Positions 16,536 through 24,085 of a stretch of 64,000 nucleotides of DNA are shown here, piece after piece. Numbering within the stretch: the stretch's first letter is position 1; each line of letters opens with the position of its first letter. The notes under the pieces were generated by a model, which made no database searches, was not told where the DNA came from, and worked only from the letters and a program-made list of their open reading frames with translations. The DNA lies in the NCBI GenBank assembly GCA_963703335.1, contig OY969812.1, positions 2,294,001-2,358,000 on the forward strand, given 5' to 3'. Position numbers and translations under genes: made by a program. Source of the stretch: VRUE01 sp963703335 (lineage in GTDB: Bacteria; Actinomycetota; Thermoleophilia; Solirubrobacterales; 70-9).

Positions 16536-16545
16536 CCCCTGCTTT

Positions 16546-17298
16546 CTATCGCCAAGTGACGATGCGACGCTCTGCGAGGGCGAGAATCGCGAAAAGGACG
16601 ATCGCCATTAGGGAGAGCACGGCGACGGCTGCGAAGGCGCGAGCGGTCTCTAGCTGATTCATGTCGCGGAAGATCAGCGCTCCCAGGCCGGAATCGGGAG
16701 CGGCCAGCTCGCCGAAGACCGCGCCGATCACCGCTACCGCGATGGCGATCTTGGCGCCGCTGAAGAAGTAGGGCAAGGCCGAAGGTGCCTCGACCCGGCG
16801 CAGGATCTGGGCGCGCGAGGCATCGAGCGTGCGCATCATCTTGGTCGCTTCGGGGTCGACCGAGCGCAGGCCGTCAAGGGTGTTGACGGTGATTGGGAAA
16901 AAGCAGATCAGGGCGATGATCGCCAGCGTCGGGCCGATGCCGAAGCCAAACCAAACGACCAAGATCGGGGCGATGACGACGATCGGGATCGTCTGTGAAG
17001 CGACGATGAGCGGTTGGAATGCTAGGCGCAGAGTCTCGGAGAGATGCATGGCGACGGCAAAACCGAGCCCGGCGACAAGTGCGCAACCAAAGCCGAGCAG
17101 GACCTCCTTGAGGGTGACCCATGCGTTTTCAGCCAGCAGCGAGCGGCTCTGCCAGAGTGCTTCGGCGATTTCGGCGGGGGAGGGCACGAGAAAGCTTTCG
17201 AGGTTGAGCAGGTCGGCGAGTGCACCGGTGCTCGCCGCCAGCTGCCAGGCACCGATCAACCCCGCGAGCAGCAGCATGGGGAAGAGCCATCGCTTCAT
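16546..17298 (-). CDS. thiX: ThiX-like ABC transporter permease
   Basis: A 250-residue BPD_transp_1 permease with about six membrane helices. The coupling loop is seen as MMRTLDASRAQILRRVEAPS with the conserved EAA-type A-x-x-x-Q-x-x-x-x-V-x-x-P pattern near residue 160, and the typical ASQTIPIVVIAPILVVWFG near residue 108. The ATG at 17298 overlaps the ATPase stop by four bases (ATGA); longer starts would run back through the ATPase gene and are not credible. It sits between the ATPase (17295-18137) and the binding protein (15513-16535), so the operon order is ATPase, permease, binding protein. Confidence 0.88.
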   Translation of the reverse strand: MKRWLFPMLLLAGLIGAWQLAASTGALADLLNLESFLVPSPAEIAEALWQSRSLLAENAWVTLKEVLLGFGCALVAGLGFAVAMHLSETLRLAFQPLIVASQTIPIVVIAPILVVWFGFGIGPTLAIIALICFFPITVNTLDGLRSVDPEATKMMRTLDASRAQILRRVEAPSALPYFFSGAKIAIAVAVIGAVFGELAAPDSGLGALIFRDMNQLETARAFAAVAVLSLMAIVLFAILALAERRIVTWR

Positions 17299-18137
17299 CT
17301 CACGGACCCCCCTCCTTTTAGGGCCTGCATCGCGCTTTCGCGGGCCGCAACGAAGGCCGGGTCCGTGACTGCTTCGTCTCTTTCCGGTGCGCGTGGCGCC
17401 GGCGCGCTGAGCTGCTCGACGATCCGAGCTGGCCGCGCCGAGAGAACAACGACGCTGTCGCAGAGGTAGAGCGCCTCCTCGATGTCGTGAGTGACGAGGA
17501 CAACGGTGCGTGGATCGGTTTCGAGCGCCCCCGCGAGCCACTGCTGCATCTCGGCCCGTGTGATCGCGTCAAGCGAGGCAAAGGGCTCGTCGAGCGCGAG
17601 CACGGGCTTACCGGCGATCAGGGTGCGCAGGAAGGCGACGCGTTGCCGCATGCCACCTGAGAGTTCCGCCGGTCTTGAGCGCTCGAACCCGGCCAGGCCG
17701 AAGCGCTCGAAGAGCAGGCTCGCCCGCTGCCTCGCCTCCGCCCTGCGGACGCCATGGTTGCGCAGGGCAAGCGCCGCGTTGTCGATTGCGGTCAGCCAGG
17801 GCAGCAGCAGGTCGCGTTGGGGCATGAAGGCGCAATGGGCTAGCCGGCCCGGCCCATCAACGGCTCCGCCGACTTCGATCTCGCCGCCGGTCGGGTCTTG
17901 CAGGCCGGCAATCAACTCGAGCAGGGTCGACTTGCCACAGCCTGACGGTCCGACCAGGCCCAGGACCCCGTGGGTCGAGAGATCGAGATCGAGCCTCTCG
18001 ATCGTCCTCAACTCGCCATAGGCGTGCCCAAGGTCACGAATCGCCAGCTCCTTGGCCGACGGGGAGGTAGATGCAGGCATCGCGATCGCAGCAGCGAACT
18101 CTTCTGCTTCCGCGGGCATCTTGGTATCCTGGCGCAC
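17295..18137 (-). CDS. thiZ: ThiZ-like ABC transporter ATPase
   Basis: A 280-residue ABC ATPase of the nitrate/sulfonate/thiamin-precursor type. Walker A GPSGCGKST near residue 64, Q-loop in CAFMPQRDLLLPW near residue 108, signature ELSGGMRQR near residue 160, Walker B PVLALDEPFASLD near residue 182 and switch His in VTHDIEEALYLCD. The GTG at 18137 is preferred because an AGGAG lies five bases before it; an in-frame ATG six codons on is the alternative. It is the first gene of the operon. I looked for a TPP riboswitch in the upstream 60 bases and saw none, only a short hairpin at 18144-18164. Confidence 0.88.
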   Translation of the reverse strand: MRQDTKMPAEAEEFAAAIAMPASTSPSAKELAIRDLGHAYGELRTIERLDLDLSTHGVLGLVGPSGCGKSTLLELIAGLQDPTGGEIEVGGAVDGPGRLAHCAFMPQRDLLLPWLTAIDNAALALRNHGVRRAEARQRASLLFERFGLAGFERSRPAELSGGMRQRVAFLRTLIAGKPVLALDEPFASLDAITRAEMQQWLAGALETDPRTVVLVTHDIEEALYLCDSVVVLSARPARIVEQLSAPAPRAPERDEAVTDPAFVAARESAMQALKGGGSVR

Positions 18138-18143
18138 TCGCGC

Positions 18144-18164
18144 TCCTGACCAAGGAGGTCAGGA
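18144..18164. promoter_or_regulatory. Perfect 8-bp hairpin between thiZ and the TauE gene
   Basis: tcctgacc (18144-18151) pairs with ggtcagga (18157-18164) around a 5-base loop, in the 60-base divergent gap. On the plus strand it holds an aaggagg sequence 33 bases before the TauE start, too far to be its ribosome binding site. It could be an operator for either gene. Confidence 0.35.
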
Positions 18165-18197
18165 AAGTCGAATAAGCGGTACCGCGCGGAGCATCAT

Positions 18198-19109
18198 ATG
18201 GACCCGGCAATCATCGTCTTCGGACTAGGAATCGGCGTACTCGTCGGCATGACCGGCATGGGCGGTGGATCCTTGATGACCCCGCTGCTGATCTTGATCT
18301 TCAGCATCCAGCCGACGACCGCGATCGGCACCGACATCTTCTACTCGGCCGTGACCAAGACGGTCGGGGGCTGGCGCCACTTCCGCATGAAGACGGTGAA
18401 CATGGAGCTGGTCAAGTGGCTCGCGTTCGGCTCGGTGCCGGCGGCTGTGCTCGGTGTTGCGATCGTCTCCGTGCTGCAGAACCACATCGGCGAAGACCGC
18501 CTCGACTCGCTCGTCTACGCGGTGCTGGGCGGAACTCTGCTGATGGTCGGGATCATCACCCTGACCAGGGCGTTGATTTTGCGCGATCTGGTCGAGGAGC
18601 GCGATCGCTTCGACGTCGAACGACGCCACAAGGTCGCCGCGATCGTAATCGGCGCCACCACGGGACTCGTAATCGGAGTCACCTCGGCCGGTTCCGGCAC
18701 GGTGATCGCGATTCTGCTGATCGCGATCTACCGCCTGGCGCCGAAGAAGGTCGTCGGCACCGACGTCTTCCACGCCGCGATCCTTCTATGGGCTGCCGGC
18801 ATCGCCCACTGGATAGGTGGCAACGTCGATTTTGTCCTCGCCGCCAACATCCTGATCGGTTCGATCCCCGGGGTGGTGATTGGCGCTGCGCTCTCGGACA
18901 GGGCGCCCACGGGCTTCATCCGCACCGCTCTCGGCGTCGTCCTCGTGGGCTCGGGGATCGTGACCATCCAAAAGGGAGATCCCATGGTCTGGCCCATAGC
19001 GGCTGCGGTAGCCGCTATTGGTCTCGGTGCCATCCTCGCTGCGCCCCGCATTCTCCACCGCCGTCGTCAGCGAGAAGCGGCAAAATTGGCGCTAGAGGCA
19101 GCAAGCTGA
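18198..19109 (+). CDS. TauE/SafE-family sulfite/sulfonate exporter
   Basis: A 303-residue membrane protein of the TauE/SafE (DUF81) family with about eight hydrophobic helices. The conserved N-terminal GIGVLVGMTGMGGGSLMTPLL (residues 9-29) and the internal repeat GVTSAGSGTVIAILLIAIY near residue 160 are typical of the family, followed by KKVVGTDVFHAAIL, which echoes the GTDIFYSAVTK of the first half. Members export sulfite, sulfoacetate or related anions. ATG at 18198 with GGAG upstream. An Rrf2-type regulator follows after a 96-bp repeat; Rrf2 proteins without cysteines include the CymR group that controls sulfur metabolism, which would fit a sulfur-anion exporter. That link is inference. 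Confidence 0.88.
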   Translation: MDPAIIVFGLGIGVLVGMTGMGGGSLMTPLLILIFSIQPTTAIGTDIFYSAVTKTVGGWRHFRMKTVNMELVKWLAFGSVPAAVLGVAIVSVLQNHIGEDRLDSLVYAVLGGTLLMVGIITLTRALILRDLVEERDRFDVERRHKVAAIVIGATTGLVIGVTSAGSGTVIAILLIAIYRLAPKKVVGTDVFHAAILLWAAGIAHWIGGNVDFVLAANILIGSIPGVVIGAALSDRAPTGFIRTALGVVLVGSGIVTIQKGDPMVWPIAAAVAAIGLGAILAAPRILHRRRQREAAKLALEAAS

Positions 19110-19117
19110 GGGCGCCT

Positions 19118-19213
19118 GGCGCGCGGGTCCTGTCGCCGCAGGGGACCCACCGCCCCCTGCGGTCGCTAAAGCGTCCTCGGGGGCGGTCCCCCCTACGGCG
19201 CCACCCGCGCGAG
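19118..19213. repeat. 96-bp palindromic intergenic repeat, copy 2
   Basis: Second copy of the element at 3917-4012, with two differences near its right end (tacggcg here, tgcgacg there). It begins 9 bases after the TauE stop and ends 24 bases before the Rrf2 start. As in copy 1 it follows a membrane-transport gene on the plus strand. No T-run follows. Confidence 0.85.
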
Positions 19214-19236
19214 AGGTGGACTGATTAACTGCCTAT

Positions 19237-19692
19237 ATGCGCGTATCCGCGAAGGCTGACTACGCCGTTCGGGCGGCTGCTGAGCTCGCCGCGGCGGACG
19301 AGGGGCCGGTAAAGGGGGAGAGGCTTGCGGAGGCGCAGGACATCCCGCTGCAGTTCCTCGAGCACATCCTGCTCGAGTTGAAGCACGCGGGAATCGTGCG
19401 GGCGCGGCGGGGGGCGAAGGGGGGGTACTGGCTTGCCAGGCCCGCCGATGAGGTGACGATCGCCGACGTTGTTCGCGCGGTTGAGGGACCGATTGCTCAC
19501 GTGCAGTCGGCGCCCCCTGAGTCGATTGAGTACCGCGGCAATGCCGAGCACTTGCAGGAGGTCTGGATCGCCGTTCGTGCCAGCCTGCGGACCGTGCTCG
19601 AGCACGTAACGCTCGCCGATCTCGTCGGCGGCCAGCTGCCCAGCGAGGTTTCAGCTCTCGCCGCGCAACCAGACGCCTGGGTCGCCCGCTAA
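19237..19692 (+). CDS. Rrf2-family transcriptional regulator (cysteine-free)
   Basis: A 151-residue winged-helix regulator. The N-terminus MRVSAKADYAVRAAAELA and the recognition helix region IPLQFLEHILLELKHAGIVRARRGAKGGYWLARP are diagnostic of Rrf2. Unlike IscR, NsrR and RsrR it has no cysteines at all, so it cannot bind an Fe-S cluster and more likely responds to a small ligand or a partner protein, as CymR does with cysteine synthase. ATG at 19237; a TA-rich segment (ttaactgcctat) immediately upstream could hold the promoter. Its neighbour is the TauE exporter, which may be a target. Confidence 0.85.
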   Translation: MRVSAKADYAVRAAAELAAADEGPVKGERLAEAQDIPLQFLEHILLELKHAGIVRARRGAKGGYWLARPADEVTIADVVRAVEGPIAHVQSAPPESIEYRGNAEHLQEVWIAVRASLRTVLEHVTLADLVGGQLPSEVSALAAQPDAWVAR

Positions 19693-19758
19693 GCCTTGTT
19701 GCGAAACGTTTGATTTTGCGCGCAACACGTGCGGAGGTTGCCCCTAGCGTTGCGCGCT

Positions 19759-20052
19759 ATGCATCTCCTGGTGAGAGGACCAGATGGTCGTCCGGTTGAA
19801 CTCGCATGGGCCGCTTGGGACCATGTGCGCAAGCGACACCCTCGAATGGCCGATTACTTGTCGGACATAGTGCTGACCGTCGAACACCCCACCTACAGAG
19901 AGCCGGACGTCAGGCCCGGTCGAGAGCGACTGTTTAGACGCGGCGGGCCTGATAGATGGATCCGTGTCGTATTGGAGCTGTCGGGGGACTTCGATCGCAT
20001 TGTCACCGCGTTCCCTCAGCCCGGCGACCCAAGGCTCCGGAGAAGGCGATGA
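19759..20052 (+). CDS. Predicted toxin-like nuclease of the PBECR/RelE-like kind
   Basis: A 97-residue protein. The pattern HVRKRHPRM, then DIVLTVEHPTYREPDVRPG, RERLFRRGG, DRWIRVVLELSG and IVTAFP resembles phage-barnase/EndoU/colicin/RelE-like nuclease domains (PBECR group), which share a His near the N-terminus and a closing TAF motif. The start at 19759 (ATG) is chosen over a GTG ten codons upstream, but is uncertain. The stop overlaps the ATG of the DUF2283 gene by four bases, the coupling common in toxin-antitoxin operons. RNase activity is inferred from fold resemblance only. Confidence 0.6.
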   Translation: MHLLVRGPDGRPVELAWAAWDHVRKRHPRMADYLSDIVLTVEHPTYREPDVRPGRERLFRRGGPDRWIRVVLELSGDFDRIVTAFPQPGDPRLRRRR

Positions 20053-20324
20053 CAATCAGCGTGGGAAGGCATGAGTTCGACGATGTCGTCTATGACCCGG
20101 AGGGGGATGTCCTCTATCTCCACAAGGGGGTACCCATTCCGGCAGCGAAAACCCTGGCGACGCCGGAGGGTCATGCCGTGATGCTCGACGACATCGACAC
20201 GATCATTGGGATAACGATCGTCAATGCGAAGTGGCTGGTTGAACGTGACGGTCAGATCACGATCAGCGTTCCGGAGTACATCGAGACGTCGGCCAGCGAG
20301 TTGGCCCCGGCGCTAGTTGTTTAG
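20049..20324 (+). CDS. DUF2283 protein, probable antitoxin partner
   Basis: A 91-residue DUF2283 protein: VVYDPEGDVLYLHKGVPIP near residue 11 and the closing GHAVMLDDIDTIIGITIVNAKWLV match the short beta-rich DUF2283 pattern (YDpeaDaLYi ... diDedGrivGIEIl). The first five residues suggest a complete N-terminus, and translation is coupled to the upstream nuclease-like gene. DUF2283 proteins are often found beside small putative toxins, so an antitoxin role is plausible but not shown. It ends 18 bases before the convergent DUF4389 gene. Confidence 0.7.
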   Translation: MTISVGRHEFDDVVYDPEGDVLYLHKGVPIPAAKTLATPEGHAVMLDDIDTIIGITIVNAKWLVERDGQITISVPEYIETSASELAPALVV

Positions 20325-20342
20325 GTTTCGGGTCACTCGGGT

Positions 20343-20972
20343 TCATGCCGAGAGTCGGAACGGCGGGTAATCGTCGGTGATGAGGGTGAAGGCGTAGCCG
20401 ATGACGCGGTTGTACCAGCGGATCGTGCCCTCGACGAAGTCGAAGATTCCCCGCGGGTAGCGCCCTGTGAAGAGGATCGCGAACCAGGCGCCGATCACGG
20501 CGAAGAAGACGCCGATAAAGAGGAAGAAGAGGACGATGTAGTGCGGGATGGCCAGCAGCCACTTGACCAAGGGGAGGCCTCTCGAGAGCTGCTCGGCGTT
20601 GGGGTAGGGGAAGTCGAGGTGCACCGCCTGCCGCTCGTCGGTTGACGGGTATTTGTCATCCATCAGCAGCACGTAGACGCCGATGCGGTTGCCGAAACGC
20701 AGCAGTTCGATGTTCCAGTCGTACCACCAGCGCGGATACTTCTTCTCGACCAGGAGCATCAGCACGATCGGCACGAAGAGCAGGCTCCCCGCTGTCAGTC
20801 CGGCAGTGTACGTGTCTCCGCTCGTGCTGCCGGTCAAGGCGCCGCCCGGTAGCAGTGCCCCAAGGATCGCGATCGGGATCACGGCGAAGATTCGGAAGAA
20901 GGTCGAGACCCGGTTCAGCTCTCGCTCCGGGTAGTCGACCGAGAAAGTAACTGGGTAGGACGGTGGCTCCAT
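20343..20972 (-). CDS. DUF4389 membrane protein
   Basis: A 209-residue membrane protein of the DUF4389 family. It begins EPPSYPVTFSVDYPERELNR, the usual family opening, and later has LPLVKWLLAIPHYIVLFFLF near residue 142 and the closing GRYPRGIFDFVEGTIRWYNR. Four to five hydrophobic spans are visible, at about residues 24-42, 52-75, 145-170 and 175-200. The ATG at 20972 has GGGGAG a few bases upstream. Function is unknown in the family; a signal or membrane-homeostasis role is often suggested without direct proof. Confidence 0.85.
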   Translation of the reverse strand: MEPPSYPVTFSVDYPERELNRVSTFFRIFAVIPIAILGALLPGGALTGSTSGDTYTAGLTAGSLLFVPIVLMLLVEKKYPRWWYDWNIELLRFGNRIGVYVLLMDDKYPSTDERQAVHLDFPYPNAEQLSRGLPLVKWLLAIPHYIVLFFLFIGVFFAVIGAWFAILFTGRYPRGIFDFVEGTIRWYNRVIGYAFTLITDDYPPFRLSA

Positions 20973-21028
20973 CTCTGCTCCCCTTTCGCGGTTGTGCGTA
21001 TGACTACGAGCTTCCCGCCTCCACCCCT

Positions 21029-21079
21029 CCAGGTGCAACGTTTTTTGGCTCCCTGGGAGCCGTAACGCGTTGCACCTGG
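21029..21079. terminator. Nested hairpin between the VWA and DUF4389 genes
   Basis: A perfect 12-bp stem, ccaggtgcaacg (21029-21040) with cgttgcacctgg (21068-21079), encloses a T6 run and an inner 6-bp stem ggctcc / ggagcc. The right arm abuts the VWA stop codon (21080). It probably ends VWA transcription, though the T-run is inside the structure rather than after it. Confidence 0.6.
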
Positions 21080-22489
21080 TCAGTCAGCTGCGGGAACGCC
21101 TCCGGCGACGACGTTGACGAAGTTCTCCAGGTGGCGGGTGGTCCAGCACTCGAAGGCTCCGTCGCAGTAGCGCTCGTAGGCTGCCATCACCGAGTCGCCG
21201 TAGTTCCAGTAGAGCTTCGGCTCGGGGTTGAGCCAGAAGAGGCGCCCGGCCCGTTCGGATACCTGGGCGAAGACCTCGGCGTGGGGCTCGCGGCCGTTGG
21301 TGCGCGCGTCGCCGAGCACGATCACGGTTGAGCGCGGGTCGAGATCGTCGGAGATCTCGCCGAGGAACTCGAGCCAGACGCGACCGTAGTCGGTGTAGCC
21401 GGAGACGTCGGCGACGCCGCCCTCGCTGGAGATGCGCTGGGCGATGACGCGGAAGTCGCGCTCGTGCTCGAAGACCTCGGTGACCTCGGAGATGCGCTCG
21501 ATGAAGACGAAGCTGCGCAGCTTGCGGAAGGAGTCATGCAAAGCGTGCAGCACGGACAAGAAGAAGACGCTGGCTGAGGTGACCGAGGTCGAGACGTCGC
21601 AGAGTACGTAGATCTCGGGCCGCCGCGGCCGCTTCGGCCGGTAGCGGATGTGCATCGGCACCCCGCCGGTCTCCAGCGAGGTGCGCATCGTCCGCCGCAC
21701 GTCGACGGTCTGGCCCTTGCGGCGGCCGCGTTGCTCGTGGCCGAGAGTGGCCAGGCGCCGCTTCATCTGCGAGACGGCGCGGTGCACGGCGGCGAGGTCT
21801 TGGGTCGGGCTGGTCGGCAGGGCGCGGTCGAGCTCGGCGAGCGGGCGGGACGGGGGCAGGTTCGAGGTGCGCTCGATCAGGTCGCGCTCGAGCTCGCGGC
21901 GCAGGTGGCGCTCGAAGGCGTTGAGCTGGTCGCGGTCGATCGGGGGCAGCTCGGCCGCGCCGTCCTCGGCGGGAGGAGCCTGGCTTCCGGCCGAGAGGCC
22001 GAGCGTGCGCCGGATCCGCTGCACGTCGACGCCGACCACACCTGAGCCCTCGCCCTCGCGACCGAAGGCCGAGATCGCCAGCCGCGCCAGGTCGCGCATC
22101 TCGCCGTCATTGCCCTCGACGATCGCCTGGCGAATCTGCTCGCGCAACTCATCGATGTCGAGGCGCTCAGCGCCCTCGTGGCGTCGCCCCTGCTCCTCGA
22201 TTCCGTGCGCGATCGCCTCGGTCTCAGCAGCGCGGAAGAACCAACGCTCGAAGAGCAGCTCGAACAAGCGCCTGTCCTCCTGGGACTTGGCGATCGTCGT
22301 TGCCAGTGCCTCGCGGAAGTCCTCGCGAGAGGTCCACGGCACCTGCTCGAGCGCAGCGAAGGCGTCGAGGATCTCCGAGGTGCCGACCGCGACGCCCTCG
22401 CTGCGCAGCTCCTCGCAGAAGCCGAGCAGCTTGGCAGCGAGACCCGGTGGCCCGGGGTCAGCCTGCGGCCCGTAGGGCGATGCGCGCAT
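21080..22489 (-). CDS. VWA-domain (CoxE-like) protein
   Basis: A 469-residue cytoplasmic protein with a C-terminal von Willebrand A domain of the CoxE/DUF58-like kind. The metal-binding MIDAS motif is visible as CDVSTSVTS (DxSxS) near residue 295, followed by VIVLGDARTNG near residue 400. The N-terminal two-thirds are charged and helical. CoxE-type proteins pair with MoxR-family AAA ATPases (CoxD) as metal-insertion or assembly chaperones; a MoxR gene lies 2.3 kb away on the same strand (24785-25666). The ATG at 22489 is chosen because TATTAT lies 7 bases upstream; an ATG at 22507 is the alternative. It is divergent from an ABC transporter. Confidence 0.85.
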   Translation of the reverse strand: MRASPYGPQADPGPPGLAAKLLGFCEELRSEGVAVGTSEILDAFAALEQVPWTSREDFREALATTIAKSQEDRRLFELLFERWFFRAAETEAIAHGIEEQGRRHEGAERLDIDELREQIRQAIVEGNDGEMRDLARLAISAFGREGEGSGVVGVDVQRIRRTLGLSAGSQAPPAEDGAAELPPIDRDQLNAFERHLRRELERDLIERTSNLPPSRPLAELDRALPTSPTQDLAAVHRAVSQMKRRLATLGHEQRGRRKGQTVDVRRTMRTSLETGGVPMHIRYRPKRPRRPEIYVLCDVSTSVTSASVFFLSVLHALHDSFRKLRSFVFIERISEVTEVFEHERDFRVIAQRISSEGGVADVSGYTDYGRVWLEFLGEISDDLDPRSTVIVLGDARTNGREPHAEVFAQVSERAGRLFWLNPEPKLYWNYGDSVMAAYERYCDGAFECWTTRHLENFVNVVAGGVPAAD

Positions 22490-22495
22490 TGGCTC

Positions 22496-22502
22496 GATAA
22501 TA
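22496..22502. promoter_or_regulatory. Overlapping divergent -10 boxes for the VWA and ABC permease genes
   Basis: GATAAT on the plus strand (22496-22501) lies 6 bases before the GTG at 22508; TATTAT on the minus strand (22502-22497) lies 7 bases before the ATG at 22489. The two boxes share five bases, so polymerase can serve only one direction at a time. Both mRNAs would be leaderless. Confidence 0.65.
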
Positions 22503-22507
22503 GGCAT

Positions 22508-24085
22508 GTGGGGGACCGGCAAGACACGCGGCATTTCCGGCAGGCGCAACGCGCGATGCGTTCGACGCGCCGACGCCGCTTCGTCGGGCAGTTCGACAAC
22601 GCGATGGAGATCCTCTACCGCGTCTACGTAGGGGCGATCTTCGGCGCAATTGCCCTGGCGATTTTGGCGAGCATCGTCCACGATGCCAGCGTCGGCGCAG
22701 GGGCAGTCGACGAGATCGCGGACAAGGGCCCGGCCCTGCTCGGAGTCGGCGTCGCTCTGGCTGCTCTCGCCGGACTGCGGTCAGGGGCCAGGGGAGGACC
22801 GCTGGCGATCGAGGATGCCGAGGTCCAGTACGTGCTGTTGGCGCCCGTCGATCGGGGCGCGGCGCTGCGGCCGGCGGCACTGCGGCAGATCCGAGTGGGG
22901 ACGTCTGCGGGCGCCGTGTTGGGATTGGTCGCGGGCAACTTCGCGTTTCGGCAGCTGCCGGGGGCGCCCGCCGAGTGGCTAGCCTGCCTGGCGCTCTTCG
23001 GCGCGCTGATCCCGTTGAGCACGCTGAGCTGCGCCCTTCTGGCCTCGGGTCGCCGCCTGCGCCCAGCCGCTGCCGCGGCGATCGGAACCTTCCTGCTGGC
23101 CTGGAGCCTCGCCGACGTCCTGCTTGGCGTGAAGACCTCGCCGATGACGATGCTCGGCGTGCTGGCGACGCTTCCCCTGCAGGACAGCGCTTCGCTGGCG
23201 CTGGCCTTCGCGGGGGTCGCGATCGTCACCGCGACGACCTGCCTCGCCCTGACCTGGCTGGCCGGGCTCTCGCTGGAGGCGGCTCGGCGGCGGGCGAATC
23301 TGACCGATCAGCTCCGCTTCTCGGCCTCGGTCCAAGACCTTCGCGCCATCGTCCTTTTGCGCCGCCAGCTCGCCTCTGAGACACCCCGGCGCCGGCCTTG
23401 GGTCAGATTGCGAGCCCCGCTGCTGGCTGGCTCGCCGACCCTGCGGCGCAGCGGCCAGAGCTTCCTGCGCTGGCCGCTGCCCCGTGTGGTTCGGGCTCTC
23501 GCCGTCGGCGTCGTGGCGGGGGCTCTCGCCGTCGGCGCCTGGAGTGGGATCACGCCGCTCGTCGCCCTAATCGGCCTCGTCCTCCTGGTGGCGGCGCTCG
23601 ATCTGGTCGAGCCCCTCGCGCAGGAGGTCGACCATCCGCTCAGGCGCGATCTCCTGCCGGTTAAGCCGGAATCGCTGATCGTGCACCACCTGATCGCACC
23701 GGTGATCGCAATGGGCCTCGTCGTTCTCGCCGGAGTCATCGCCGCGGCGGCGCTTGGGGGCGCGGGCACGGCGCTGGGGGTCGGTGCGGTGATGATCGTC
23801 CCTACGGCTTTCCTGCTGCTTTGCTGTGCGGCGATCAGCGCGACCAACGATCCGTACAAGTACGTTCTGACGCCGGCGATCGGCTACGCGCAGACGGCCC
23901 TGCCCATCGTCGTGGCCCTCGTCTCGGTCGCGACGCCGCTGCTCGTGGCCAGGGAAGTCGCCAGGCACGGCGGCTCGCCCGAGCAGGCGGTCGCCGGAGT
24001 GGAGGTGGCCTTTCTCGTGGTGGCGGCGGCGATGGCCGGGTGGCTGGGTGTGCGGGTGACCGCCCGAGCGGCGGTGAAGCCGTGA
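22508..24085 (+). CDS. ABC transporter permease, ABC-2-like
   Basis: A roughly 525-residue polytopic membrane protein with 10-12 hydrophobic spans in two clusters, separated by a charged loop (about residues 265-320). It has no recognised catalytic motif; identification rests on the ATPase gene that overlaps its stop codon by four bases and on the resemblance to the large actinobacterial ABC-2 exporter permeases. The GTG at 22508 is favoured because of the GATAAT box 6 bases upstream; an ATG at 22556 without ribosome binding site is the alternative. Substrate unknown. It is flanked by VWA and MoxR genes on the opposite strand. Confidence 0.7.
   Translation: MGDRQDTRHFRQAQRAMRSTRRRRFVGQFDNAMEILYRVYVGAIFGAIALAILASIVHDASVGAGAVDEIADKGPALLGVGVALAALAGLRSGARGGPLAIEDAEVQYVLLAPVDRGAALRPAALRQIRVGTSAGAVLGLVAGNFAFRQLPGAPAEWLACLALFGALIPLSTLSCALLASGRRLRPAAAAAIGTFLLAWSLADVLLGVKTSPMTMLGVLATLPLQDSASLALAFAGVAIVTATTCLALTWLAGLSLEAARRRANLTDQLRFSASVQDLRAIVLLRRQLASETPRRRPWVRLRAPLLAGSPTLRRSGQSFLRWPLPRVVRALAVGVVAGALAVGAWSGITPLVALIGLVLLVAALDLVEPLAQEVDHPLRRDLLPVKPESLIVHHLIAPVIAMGLVVLAGVIAAAALGGAGTALGVGAVMIVPTAFLLLCCAAISATNDPYKYVLTPAIGYAQTALPIVVALVSVATPLLVAREVARHGGSPEQAVAGVEVAFLVVAAAMAGWLGVRVTARAAVKP

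Noticed and set aside
22178..22507. A longer N-terminus for the ABC permease
   Set aside because: It would overlap the VWA gene by over 300 bases and lacks hydrophobic character; the GTG at 22508 follows a clear -10 box.
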